Shown in pieces: positions 10,701 to 23,800 of a stretch of DNA of 60,000 nt. The notes under the pieces are model-generated. The model did not search any database, was not told where the DNA came from, and saw only the letters and a program-made list of their open reading frames with translations. Source of the stretch: Adiantum capillus-veneris (lineage: Eukaryota; Streptophyta; Polypodiopsida; Polypodiales; Pteridaceae); contig CM043954.1 of the NCBI GenBank assembly GCA_014529385.2, forward strand, positions 98,356,747 through 98,416,746, in the 5' to 3' direction. The first letter of the stretch is position 1; each line of letters starts with the position of its first letter. The translations under genes and the position numbers were made by a program.

Positions 10701-13700
10701 ATTCTAGCCCACGCACGCGCGCACGTGTGTGTGTGTGTGTGAATGTGTGTGTGGTGTGTGTGTGTGTGTGTGTGTGTGTGAGAGTGACGCGCTGTTCTGC
10801 CCCTGCTCGAACTGTCGAGTACTTCTCCTGCGGGACTGTCTCCTGCGCGCTGCGCGCAGCAGCAACCATCTGCAGGTTCGCCAGCAGTCTGTGTGTGTGT
10901 TGGGGCACGCGCTATTCTGCCCCTGCGTGTCTGTTCCTGCGCGGACTGTTTACCCAGCGCGCCCACCTGCTCCATGCTGCTGAAGACAGTGGTTTTGCCC
11001 AGCACGTGTGTCAGTGGCAGTGTGGCAGATTTTGCAAGACAAGTTGTGGCCAGTGTTGTGATGTTTGGTCTCGCTGTACAGGACTGGCAGGGCAGCATAC
11101 ACAAAGCGTTGGTTCGTTTGTCATTTGCAAAGTTTTCTCCACAGTAGATTGCAGAATTTTCTCGCCAGTCAGTTTTGTTTGATGAAGGGGTTTTTTAATT
11201 TATGTTTGACTCACTGTGCGTCTTTAAGCGTCGAAAAGCGATGGAGCCCGCGTCGGAGACAGCCTCTGAGATCAAGGCATGCTTGTATGAGGACTTTGAG
11301 GAGGCTCGACAGGCATGGAATGGTCACGCGCCTGCTCTTGAGGTGCGCATTCCGGTATAGGACCTCATGGACCCAGTTGCGCAGTACGCTATGAATGCAG
11401 TTATTCTGTTTTTCTCGGGAAAAATGCCTACGGCGCAAGATGTCGGCCAATGGGTTGATTTTCTCCTTAAGCGACAAGCTGTTCGTGGTGTCTACTTTGG
11501 GACGCGTGGATTTTATGAAGTTTTGCTCGCAGACAGGAAGCTCGCAATCTTTTGCTTGAGATGTTTCCCCTCTTTTTTAATACACAGATGACACATGTTC
11601 TACCGTGGGCACTCACTAAAGACTACCAGAGTCTTATTCGTCACAAATGCCCGGTGTGGGTGGAAATTGTTGATTTCCCCCGCACGTGGAGACATTTCCT
11701 GCCATTGTTGGCTGCGCAGCTTGGAAAGGTTATCTGTCCTCCAAAATTGGATGCGAATACCAACAGGTTTTGCATTCTTTGGGACACGGACAAGATTACC
11801 CCCGATGGTATTATGGTTGACTCAGGTGATCCATGGGTAGGCAAGCGCCCCTTTAAACTTAAATGGGGAAAATTTGCGAATTCATGTTTTCGATGCGGCA
11901 AATTTGGTCATATGCAATCTGAATGTCCAGAGCAGGTCTTGCAACCCCCTCCCTCTGTTTTATTTTGTCCACCTCTATCCCTACTGGAAAACCCACAAGT
12001 GAAGTCAAGCAAAGTGGAGTCTCTACTGCTAAAGTGGCTTCGCATGTGGACAAAGGGAAAGGCAAGGTACAACAATTCACTGATCTTGGGAATGGGACTG
12101 CTGCTAAGAGCAAAAATGCTGGACCTGTTGATGTCAATACTTGGGTGGTGCCGAAAAAAGCTCTAAAGATTCGCACGCCAATTTCTTCTCGTAATTACGT
12201 TCCTTCTGTTAATGCTAACAAGAATGCATCGTTTAAGCAACTTCTATGTAATGACAATTGAACGCTGATTGATGCATGGGACAAAGCGATGCACTCTTAC
12301 AAAGATGTACTCCTTGGTGAGGCTTCCACATCACATGTGAACACTGGGGACATGTTTCCTGCCCTGACTCAGAGGATGGGTCCTCGTCTGGATGTAGTGG
12401 ATGGAGACGTGTCTATGGGCACCTCCACTTGATTATGATACTTGTTCCTTTTTGTACACATGTTTCCAATGCAAAGTCATATTAAATGCATCTCATACAA
12501 TGTGCGTGGGTTATGCAACCTTGACAAATGGCGGCTGACCTGGCACTATGTACATACATGTAGGGCAGACATAGTTGTATTGCAAGAGCATAATCAGCAC
12601 GAGTTTGCTGGTCAATGTTCCTATTTTGCCGGATATTGGATTGCATATGCGGGCTCGCAAGATTTCTCGGGTTTATTGATGCTGGTTCGACATGAGCTTC
12701 AGCCTGTTCTGCTATACAATGATCCACATGGTCGATGGATGGTTGTACAGTGTTTGTTGAACGGTCGAGTTCATGAATTTGGAGGTACCTATGCATATAC
12801 GGCCTTTGGGCAAAGAGATGCTTTATGGCGAGAAATCTCGTCTCACCCATGGACCTCGAATGCATTTCTGTGTGGAGATTTCAATAATACCCCTGATTTG
12901 CTTGATAGCACCACAGGAAATTCGCATATGTTTCTTGCGGAGAAACACAAATGGGATCTTCTTGTTGCCTCTGCTCAAATGATTGATATATGGCGCTTTA
13001 CATCCTGATGCCTCTGGTTTTACCTTTCAGCATGCTGCTCATTCCTGTCATCGAGCACGATTGGATCGTTGGCATTTGCTTAATGGACAACAGTATGAAG
13101 AATTTGTATGTGACAAGAGGATAGATTATGCTCTGCAGCTATCGAATCATTATCCTCTTTTGCTGTCGTTGTATTTTGGATAGTCTCTTTGTGATCGGCC
13201 TCTTCACAGGAAACGTTTGTTGCATGTTAATAATGCTCATCTTACTCATGAAGCATTTCGTCGCATGATTGCCGATATTATTTGTCCGCTGTTGGCTCAA
13301 ATGCATATTGATTTGGATGCTGCCTCGTATCGTTTTGTCATGAGAGTACAAAGTGTGATTTCTGACTATGGTATGCAGCATATGCAGAGTATTCGGGAGA
13401 ATGTCGTCGATGCGAAACAAGCTAGTCAACGTTTACAACAGTTGGCTGATTTCCGCCCCCTGTCTGACTCTGAAATGACAGAGTTATGTGAAGCTAAAGT
13501 GTGTATTCAGCAGAATGATAGGAGGAAGCCCTTGGTCTTCATGATAAATGTGGCATGGGAAAAACAAGATCTACCAATTTCATGGCAGGAGGGCTTACTT
13601 AAGTTGTTGCCCAAGCAAGCGCTTTGCGAGCAGTTCTCTCATTGGCGGCCCATAACTTTGATGCCAGTGATATACAAGCTTTTGGCTAAGATGTTGGTCC

Positions 13701-16700
13701 ACCGCATCAAGAACTATTTGTTTACAGGACTTCATCAGGCTCAGTATGGATTCATTCCTCGTCGTCAAATCATGGACAATTTGGCCAATCTTATGATTGG
13801 CATGGAGTATGCTAAGTATACGCAACAAGATGTGCTGGTCATGCAAGTTGATATTGAAAAGGCCTTTGACACTGTCCACTGGGACTTCATTGCTGCCACA
13901 ATGAGATGTCTAGGATTTGGTCCTAAGTTGGCCAATGTGGTTTATTTCTTATATGATTGTGTACGTCTTCGCGAATCCTGGACGGGGAATTGACAGAATC
14001 ATGGCCGCTTGGTTGTTTGGTTAGGCAAGGTTGCCCTATTAGTGCTTTGTTGTATGCAATTGCCTCTCATCCTTTGTTGATGTATCTTGATCACTTGACC
14101 TCTGCACAGCGTCTTCATGGTTTGCACCTACCATCGGGTCATACTTTTATTGGGCAGGCTTATGCAGATGACTCACTGTTTATGCCTCGCAATCAGCAAA
14201 ACGATGTTCAAGAGATTATGAACGCTTTGGAATTGTTTGCGATTGCGGCAGGTCTTAAAGTCAATTTCCGTAAATCAAAGCTTCTGCCGCTTCGTTCTTG
14301 TGATTGGCATGCTCTGTTGTGGCCTGGAGAGATTGTTCTTCCAGGCATTTGGGTTATCCAATTGGATGGAATGTTACTCACAAGCAGAAAGTGGATTGGG
14401 TTATGAATCGCTTGAATGTTAAATTACATTATTGGAAGCTTTCTACCTGGCCGCTACATGTTCGCGTGCGAATTGTTCAGAGTATCCTCATGGTATATGT
14501 TCAGTTCTTTTTGCCATTGTTGCATTGGCCCCGTCACTGTCTTGACTCTCTCATGTCGGCCATTTTGTCTCATTTGTGGCGAACGCGTGCTCACAAAAAA
14601 GGTTTGCGCCTGATATCGATGGCAAAACTTTGTACACCAAAGCGCTGTGGTGGTTTGAATATTTTGGACCTGCGTAGGCATGTCATTGCTAGGAAGGCTA
14701 TGCTTTTGCCTACCCTTGTGCAACAATCTCAGCCTTGGACTCTTATGTTTGCACACTTGAGTCAGCATGTGGTTACATCCTCATTTGGTCACTGGCAATC
14801 ATCCACGTGGGAGGCAGTATTTGGTAAGATGGATGGTCATATTCGTGGATGCCCACTTTCTTCCACCTTGCTCTCTGCATGGAAACAGGTTACGATTCAT
14901 CTCTCATGGAATGCTCGGAGGGAATGAAACTCACTTCGTGCAGAGAGCCTTCATTGGAGTCGGGCTTTCTCTTACTTTGGTCGACCGCTCACCTCGCCAG
15001 GCGTATTTCCTCTCTTGCCGTGGCATTCGAGTGGTTGAGGATGTGGTGGATGCAGCTGGTTTCACTTTCGAGTTTCCCTTTGCCGCTCGCCGCTTTGGAT
15101 TGGGCATGCATTATCGCCAATTTTGGAGAGAATTACAACAAATGTTGATAGGTTTCTTGCCCGTTTCACCTTTGACTGATGGTGATCGCATGTCTGATTG
15201 GAAGCTTGGGGAAATGCCATTTCGAGATATTTCTGCCGCCCGGGCATATGCTCTTCTTCTGCCTTGTCCATGGATTGCTGATCATTGCAACGCTGTTTGG
15301 CACATGCATAAATCAAATATTTGGTGGCGCAGGATTATATCTGCAATATGGGAAAGCAAGTTGCCATTGAAAGAGCGTTTGTTTCTTTGGCGGTGTTTAC
15401 TTGGTGTGCTCCCAGTGGGTACCTTTCTTAGGATGCGCCGTATCCGCCCTTCATCATGTGTCCGTTGCTTATCTGCCGAGGAGGATGTTTGTCACCTCTT
15501 GTGGGATTGCTGTGTCACTTGAGACTTCCTTCGCCGGGTATCTGCGTGTATGCGGCTACGTTTTCCCGCGATGGTCTTCCATAAGCGGTTTTGGGTTTTT
15601 GGTATCTTCTCGCTGGCGTTGCAGTGCTTTGCAGCCTTCTTCATGTGGGTTAGGTTTTGGGCGTACTGGAGCCTGTGGCGACAGCGTAATGGCTATATGT
15701 TCCATCGCATTCATACAGATCCCCTACCTTTCTTCAAGATTTCCCTTCGGCAGTCTTTACGGTTCACCTTGAAAGTTGGTGATATCACGACAGAGATACA
15801 TCAGCTTTCTTATGAATGCTTTTAGATATTTTGTACAGTCGAACACTGTTGTGTTCCTTTCCTTGTACATCTTTTTGGTGGGTTTTCCTCTCGTTGAGGT
15901 TTCCTACAGATAGATAAATCAAATTGATTTACAAAAAAAAAAAGTGTGTGTGAATGTGCATGTGTGTGTGCCCTTCGCGAAAGCCTGCTCGCGCGCCACT
16001 TTGCCCAGCCTGTGAGGGCCTCTGTGTGTTGACGTGTGTGTGGGTCTAACAGTGTGTGAGTGTGCATGTTGTAGTCAGCGGCAGCGCAAGTAACAAGGCT
16101 GCACCATTGCAACCCTGGCAATGAACAGGTTCTCTGCATCATTCTGTATACTGCACGCAGACAGTAAGTGGAGAAAGCCTACTACCAAATTGCGTTTTGC
16201 AGATTTGGCCTTGCTTGTTCTTGTCAGAATTTAGTCGAACTGTTGCAGTATCAATGTAAGGCAGTTTACAATTACGCACAAATTACAGTATTACAGGCAA
16301 AGTTTAAATTACAGTATTACAGGCAAAGTTTTTAGCAGATGTATGAGTTCTGTGGGAGATGTACATATCTCTGCGGTCTTTGTAAATAGAGAAAGTGTCA
16401 AATTACCAAAAAAAGGGAAAACCACTATTTGCTTTAGTTCTCGGTCGTGGTCCCGTTGATGCAATCAGAGTTCCCGAACGTCTTCAAGCGTCATAGAGAC
16501 ATAGAAAGTGTTTCGGAGAGTGCTTCTGAAATCAAATTTTGTCTGTATGAAGACTTCGAAGAGGCCTGAAAAGCTTGGAATGGTCAGGCACCTACACTTG
16601 AGGTGCGAATTCAAGTACAGGACCTGATGGATCCGGTAGCGCAATATGCCATGAATGCCGTCATTTTGTTTTTCCCCGGAAAAATGCCTGTTGCGCAGGA

Positions 16701-19700
16701 TGTCGGACAGTGGGTTGATTTCCTACTCAAACGTCAGTCTGTCCGAGGCGTTTATTTTGGTGCTCGGGGTTTCTATGAGGTATTATTGGCAGATACTGAG
16801 GCTAGAAACCTCTTGCTGGAAATGTCTCCTCTCTTTTTTGGCACGCAGATGACTCATGTTCTGCCTTGGGCACTTACGAAGGACTATCAAAGTCTTATTC
16901 ATCACAATGTCCTGTGTGGGTGGAAATTGTTGATTTTCCAAGCACGTGGAGGCATTTTCTTCCTTTGTTGGCTGCTCAACTTGACAAGGTCATTAGCCCG
17001 CCGAAATTGGACGCGAACACTAACAGGTTTTGCATTCTGTGGGATACGGATAAGCAAACCCCGGATGGAATTATGGTCGATTCAGGGGATCCTTGGGTGG
17101 GCAAGCGCCCTTTTAAACTTAAATGGGGCAAATTTGCTAACTCCTGTTTTCAATGCGGTAAATTCGGTCACATGCAATCTGAATGTCCTGAACCAGTTTT
17201 GTAGCCCCCTCTTTCGGCAGTTCCTTCCTCTGCCCTTGTCCCTATAGGCAAATCTGTTGGTGAAGCTAAATCGAATGGAATCCCTGCAATGAAGGTGGCT
17301 TCTAATGCAAATAAAGAAAAAAATAAAAATCCACTATCTGCGGATGTTGGGAATGTAAATGTAGCGAAAGGAAAAAATGTTGCGTTGACTGATGTTGGCT
17401 CTTGGACGATACCTAAAAAGACAATAAAAATTCGTACTCCACCTTCATCCCGTAATTATGTTCCTCTGGTTAACGCCAATAAGAATGTATCATTTAAGAA
17501 GCTTCCTTGCAATGACAATCGCACGTTGATTGACGCTTGGGAAAAAGCGATGCACTCTTATAAGGATGTACTTTTGGGCGAGGCTTCCACTTCTCAGGCA
17601 GTCTCTATGGACAAGTTTCCTGCTTTGACTCAGCGGATGGGTTCTGGCATGGATGTGGTGGATGGAGATGTCCATATGGGCATCTCGACTTGATCCTTTC
17701 GTTATGTGCCGTTGTAAATATGGTTTTAATGCACAGTCGCATTAAATGCATTTCATATAATGTGCGTGGGTTATGTAACCTGGACAAATGGCGACTGACC
17801 TAGCACTATGTACATACATGTAAGGCAGATATCGTGGTTTTGCAAGAACACAACCAGCATGACTTTGTTGGTCAGTGTTCTTATTTCGTTGGTTACTGGA
17901 TTGCATATGCTGGTTTGCATGATTACTCAGGTTTATTGATGTTGGTTCGGCATGAGCTTCAGCCAGTTCTCTTGTATAATGATCCGAACGGCCGTTGGAT
18001 GGTGATTCAATGCTTGTTGAACGGTCAGGTGTATGAATTTGGAGGTGTCGGAGCTATGTGAAGCCTCTGTGTGTATTCAGCGTAATGACAAGCGAAAGCT
18101 TGCTAAATGGCAGACGCGTGCTCGCCAGCAGGCTTTCATGGACAAAGGCTGTCCTTCAAAGCAATTTTTTAAGCATTTACATCATTCGAGAATCTCATGT
18201 GCAATCCAGCGCATTATGCTTTCCTCGAGTGTTTGGACTTCTTCAAAGCAGGAACTTGCAGATGCCATGGTTTTGCATTATCGACAGGTGTTTGCTGCTC
18301 GCCATGCACGTCAATTGATGCTTTCCTTTGTTACTCCGATTATATCCCCGCGAGATGCATGTGGTCTTGAGGATCCCTTCAGTGCTTCAGAATTGCATTA
18401 TGCGTTGCTTGCTTTGGACCGTTGGCGGTCTCCCGACTGGGATGGGCTTACTGTGGAATTTTTCCTCTCCTTCTGGGAGGATCTTGAGCATCCACTGCTT
18501 TACATGATTAATGCAACATGGGAGAAACAAGATTTGTCGATATCTTGGAAAGAAGGTTTACTTAAATTGCTGCCTAAGCAAGCGCTTTGTGAGCGATTCT
18601 CTCATTGGCGTCCGATTACTTTGATGCCGGTGGTTTATAAGATATTGGCTAAGATGCTGGTGCACCGCATTAAGGACCATCTTTTTGCAGGACTCCATCA
18701 GGCTCAATCTAGTTTCATTCCACGTCGCCAGATTATGGATAATCTGGCTAATGTTTTGATTGGCATGGAGTACGCTAAGTACACTCAACAAGATGTGTTG
18801 GTTATGTAAGTTGACATTGAAAAGGCCTTTGACACTGTAGAGTGGGACTTCATTGCCGCCACCATGACGTGTTTAGGGTTTGGTCCTAAATTCGCCAATG
18901 TGGTTTATTTTTTGTATGCATGTAGCACGTCTTCAGGGATATTAGAAGGTGAATTAACTGAATCTTGGCCTTTTGGTTGTTCGGTCAGGCAGGGCTGCCC
19001 CCTTAGTGCTCTGTTGTATGCTGTTGATACTCACCCGTTGTTGACTTATCTTGATCACATGACCTCTGTTCAGAGTCTGCATGGTATGCGGTTACCTTCG
19101 GGTCGTACATTCGTTGGCCAGGCTTACGTTGATGATTCGTTGTTTATGCCTCATTATCAGCAGGAGGATGTCAAGGTGATTATGGAAGCCTTGGAACTAT
19201 TATTCTGCCTCTCCGTTCTTGTGATTGGCATAGTATGTTGTGGCCAGGTGAGATTGTGTCTTCAAATGTGATTACTAGGCATTTGGGTTATCCAATTGGA
19301 TGGAATGTTACTCACTCTCAGAAAGTCGATTGGGTTATGCAACGCTTGAATGTCAAATTGCATTACTGGAAGCTTTCTACTTGGCCCTTCCATGTTCGTC
19401 TGCGAATTGTTCAGAGTATCCTGTTGGCATATGTTCAGTTCTTTTTGCCACTGATGCATTGGCCTCGCCGATGTCTTGATTCTCTTATGTCGGACATTAT
19501 GTCCCATTTGTGGTCGACTCATGCTACCAAAAAAGGCTTACGCTTGTTGTCAATGGAGAAGCTTTGCACTCCTAAACGTTTTGGTGGAGTTAATATCTTG
19601 GATTTGTGTAGGCATGTGTATGCGCGGAAAGCTATGTTGTTGCCCACTCTTGTGCAACAAATTCAGCCTTGGACTTTGATGTTTGCATTCCTCAGTCAGC

Positions 19701-20812
19701 ATGTTGTTACTTCTTCTTTTGGCCATTGGCAACCCTCTCTCTGGGAGGTGGTTTTTGGCAAAATGGAAGGGTACATTCCTGGATGTCCACTTGCTTCCTC
19801 TCTAGTATCTGCTTGGAAAGAGGTTACAATGCATTTATCGAATCCCCGGGCATTCTCTCTTACTTTGGTCAACCGCTCACCCCGTCAGGCTTACTTTCTC
19901 TCTGGTCGTGGCATTCGTGTGGTTGAGGATGTGGTCGATGAGGCTGGATATACTTTTGAGTTTTCCTTTGCTGCTCGTCGTTTTGGGTTGGGCATGCATT
20001 ACCGTCAGTTTTGGAGAGAGCTTCAAAGCATGTTGCTCGACTTTTTGCATGTTTCACCTTTGCCTGACGGTGATTGCATGTTTGATTGGGCCTTTCGGGA
20101 AACGCCTTTTCGAGCTATTTCTGTAGGTCGAATTTATGCTATTCTTCTACCACAATCATGGCTTGATGGTCATTGTAATGCCATTTGGCGCATGCACAAA
20201 TCTGACCTCTAGTGGAGGAGGCTCCTCTCTGCCATTTGCCTTTGAAGGAGCGTCTGTTTCTTTGGCGCTGTTTGCTTGAAGTGCTTCCCGTTAGCACTTT
20301 TCTTCGGGCGCGTCATATTCGTTCTTCTTGCGTTCGTTGCTAGACTGCAGAAGAGTATATTTGTCACTTGTTGTGGGATTGGTGCGTTACTAGAGACTTC
20401 CTTCACCATGTATCGGCGTGTTTGCGGCTCTGTTTTCCTGGGGTTGTCTTTCACAAAAGGTTCTAGGCATTTGGCATTTTCTCACCGACGGTACAACGTT
20501 TTGCGGTCTTCTTCATGTGGGTCAGATACTGGGCTTTCTGGACCATGTGGAGTCAACGTAATGCTTACATGTTTCATCATACTCATGCGGATCCATTCCC
20601 TCTCTTCAGGCTTTCTCTTAGGCAATCGTTACGATTTGCTTTGGAAGTTGGTGATATCACCTTAGAGATGCATCAGCTTTCATATGAATGTTTTTAGCTA
20701 CACTCTACAGATGAGGAGTTTTGTGCTCTTCCCCTTGTATATGGTCTTTTCAGTGGGTTTTCCTCGCTTTGAGGTTTCTCACTAGTAAATTAATCAATCG
20801 ATTTACAAAAAA

Positions 20813-20843
<31 letters not shown>

Positions 20844-23800
20844 ACTGGAAGCTTGGGGAGATGCCTTTTCAAGATATTTCTGCCGGCCGGGCATATGCTC
20901 TTCTTCTGCCTCATCCATGGCTTGCTAATCATTGCAACGCTATTTGGCACATGCATAAATTAGATATTTGGTGGCGAAGGCTTATATCTGCATTATGGGA
21001 AAGCCATTTGCCATTGAAGGAGAGTTTGTTTCTTTGGCGGTGTTTGCTTGGTGTGCTCCCTGTGGGTACCTTTCTTAGGATGCGCCATATCCGCCCTTCA
21101 TCCTGTGTCCATTGCTTATCTGCCGAGGAGGATGTTTGTCACCTCTTGTGGGATTGCTCTATTACTCGAGATTTCCTTCGTTGGGTATCTGCGTGTATGC
21201 GGCTACGACGGTCTTCCAAAAGCGGTTTTGGGTTTTTGGTATCTTCTCACCGACGTTGCAGGGTTTTACAATCTTCTTCATGTGGGTCAGGTTTTGGGCG
21301 TACTGGAGCCTGTGGTGACAGCATAATGGCTATATGTTACATCGCATTCATACAGATCCCCTGCCTTTCTTCAAGCTTTCCCTTAGACAGTCTTTACGGT
21401 TCGCCTTGGAAGTTGGTGAGATCATGGCAAAGATACATCAGCTTTCTTATAAAGTCTTTTAGCTATTTTGTACAGCCAACACTTCTGTGTTCCATTTCTT
21501 GTACATCTTTTTGGTGGGTTTTCCTCTCTTTGAGGTTTCCCACAGACAGATAAATCAAATTGATTTACAAAAAAAAAAAAAAAAATGTGTGTGAGCTGAC
21601 GCGAACCCAATTTCTGCTCTCTGTGGCGAGCTCTTCTGCGCGCTGCTGCAGCCAACCGTGCCTGCGTCAGCAGGTGTGTGAGTGTGTGTGTGCCTGTGTG
21701 TGTGCCTGTGTGTGTGACCTCCGTGAACTCAGATTCTGGGCGCCCATAAGACCTGCATGGACTGCTCGTTCAGAGCTCTCAGAGACCTGCTGCAACAATT
21801 TGCGCTCAGCTCTGTAATCTGCCCCTGTGTAGTCAAACCTTGCAACCCTGAGCTTGTTCGCCCCCTGTCAATCTCTGTGCGACTTGCCGAATCATCAACA
21901 CCAGGAACTTACAGCTCTGTATAATTAGCGACAATTAATAATTTTAGAGGCTTTACAGTTTGCAATTTTACTGGATTTTCTTGCAAGATGTATGTCTTCT
22001 ATGGCAGATGTAAATATTTCTGCAGTCTTTGTGAATAGATAAAATAACAAAAATAAAAAAAAGTCTTTTGCTTTGGTTTTGGATGTGGTCCGGTTGCTGT
22101 ATGACAGAGTTCTAGTGTGTTTTCAAGCGTCGTAAAGCCATGGATAATGTTTCGGAGGTTTCTGAAATCAAAAGCTGTCTGTATGAAGACTTTGAAGAAG
22201 CCCGAAAAGCTTGGAATGGTCAGGCACCTGTCCTTGAAGTGCGCATTCCAGTACAGGACCTTATGGATCCGGTAGCGGAATATGCCATGAATGCAGTCAT
22301 TTTGTTTTTCTCGGGAAAAATGCCAATTGTGCAGGATGTCGGACAATGGGTTGATTTCCTTCTCAAACGCCAAGCTGTCCGAGGCGTTTATTTTGGTGCT
22401 CGGGGTTTCTATGAGGTTTTACTGACAGACACTGAAGCTAGAAACGTTTTGCTAGAGATGTCTCCGTTTTTTTTTGTCTCCGTTTTTTTTTGGCACGTAG
22501 ATGACTCATGTTCTACCATGGGCACTTACGAACTATCAAAGTCTTATTCGTTACAAATGTCCTGTGTGGGTGGAAATTGTTGATTTCCCTCGCACGTGGA
22601 TGCATTTTCTTCCATTGTTGGCTGCTCCGCTTGGCAAGGTAATTTGCCCTCCGAAATTGTATGCGAATACCGATAGGTTTTGCATTCTCTAGGATACGGA
22701 CAAGCAAACCCCGGATGGAATTATGGTGGATTCAAGGGATCCATGGGTTCGCAAGCATCCTTTTAAACTCAAATGGGAAAAATTTACAAACTCAATGTTT
22801 CCGATGTGGTAGATTTGGTCACATGCAGTCTGAATGTCCTGAACCAGTTCTACAGCCCCCTCTTTCGGCTGTTCCTGCTTTTACCCCTACCCCTATAGGC
22901 AAATCTGTTGGTCAAGCTAAATTGAAGGGAGTTTCTACTGTGAAGGTGACTCCCAATGTAGACAAAGGGAAAAACAAAAATCCGTAGTCTGCTGATGTTG
23001 GGAATGTAAATGCAGGGAAAGGCAAAAATGATAGGTCGGGTGATGTTGGCTCATGGGTGGTGCCTAAAAAGACAGTTAAAATTCGCACTCCAACTTCCTC
23101 CCGCAATTATGTTCCTCTGGTTAACGCCAACACGAATGCATCGTTTAAGCAACTTCCTTGCAATGACAATCGCACGTTGATTGATTCTTGGGAAAAAGCG
23201 ATGCATTCTTATAAGGATGTGCTTCTGGGTAAGGCTTCCATCTCTCAAGTAGATCCTATGGACAAGTCTCCTGCTTTCACTCAGCGGATGGGGTCTAGTG
23301 TGGATGTGTTGAATGGAGATGTCCATATGGGGATCTCGACTTGATTCGTGTGTTTCTTGCCGTTGTACATATGATTTCTAATGCATAGTCGCATTAAATG
23401 CATTACATACAATGTGCGTGGGTTATGTAACCTTGACAAATGGCGATTGACCTGGCTCTATGTACATACATGTAGGGCAGATATAATTATTCTGCAAGAA
23501 CACAACCAGCATGACTTTGTTGGTCAGTGTTCTTATTTTGCTGGTTATTGGATTGCATATGCTGGTTTGCAAGACTATTCAGGTTATGCTGGTTCGGCTT
23601 GAGCTTCAGCCAGCTATCTTGTACAATGATCCGTAGGGCCGCTTGATGGTAGTTCAATGTCTGTTGAATGGTCAGGTTTATGAATTTTGTTTATGCGCAT
23701 ACAGCATTTGGACAAAGGGCTTCTCTATGGCTAGACATCTCTTCTCGTTTATGGACTTCAAATGCATTCCTTTGTGGTGATTTTAATAATACCCCTACGA

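Larger units (their letters stand above)
10725..15943 (+). mobile_element. L1-type LINE, family L copy L-1 (5' UTR to poly(A), internal deletion)
   Basis: The order is TG repeat, GC-rich 5' UTR (10,790-11,239), ORF1 (11,240-12,432), ORF2 (12,469-15,825), a short 3' UTR with a hairpin (15,917-15,933) and an A tail ending at 15,943. It lies antisense to the callose synthase gene. About 400 bp of ORF2 (between endonuclease and RT) is missing near 13,529 compared with copy L-2. Stops and frameshifts in both ORFs make it inactive. Confidence 0.9.
15944..20814 (+). mobile_element. LINE family L copy L-2
   Basis: It begins in a TG-rich stretch immediately after the A tail of L-1 and ends with its own hairpin and A tail at 20,814. 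It has a full order of 5' UTR, ORF1 (about 16,499-17,692) and ORF2 (17,729-20,697). About 700 bp of ORF2 is missing at about 18,045, relative to L-1: the end of the endonuclease is joined to the region before RT. The start codon of ORF1 is changed from ATG to ATA. Inactive. Confidence 0.88.

Noticed and set aside
10727-11182. Overlapping ORFs on both strands in the TG-rich start of LINE L-1
   Set aside because: They are translations of TG/CA repeats and GC-rich 5' UTR, not conserved at the same place in L-2 or L-4.
20815-20842. GT tract as telomere-like or centromere satellite
   Set aside because: It is a simple dinucleotide microsatellite at a LINE joint; plant telomere repeats (TTTAGGG) are absent.
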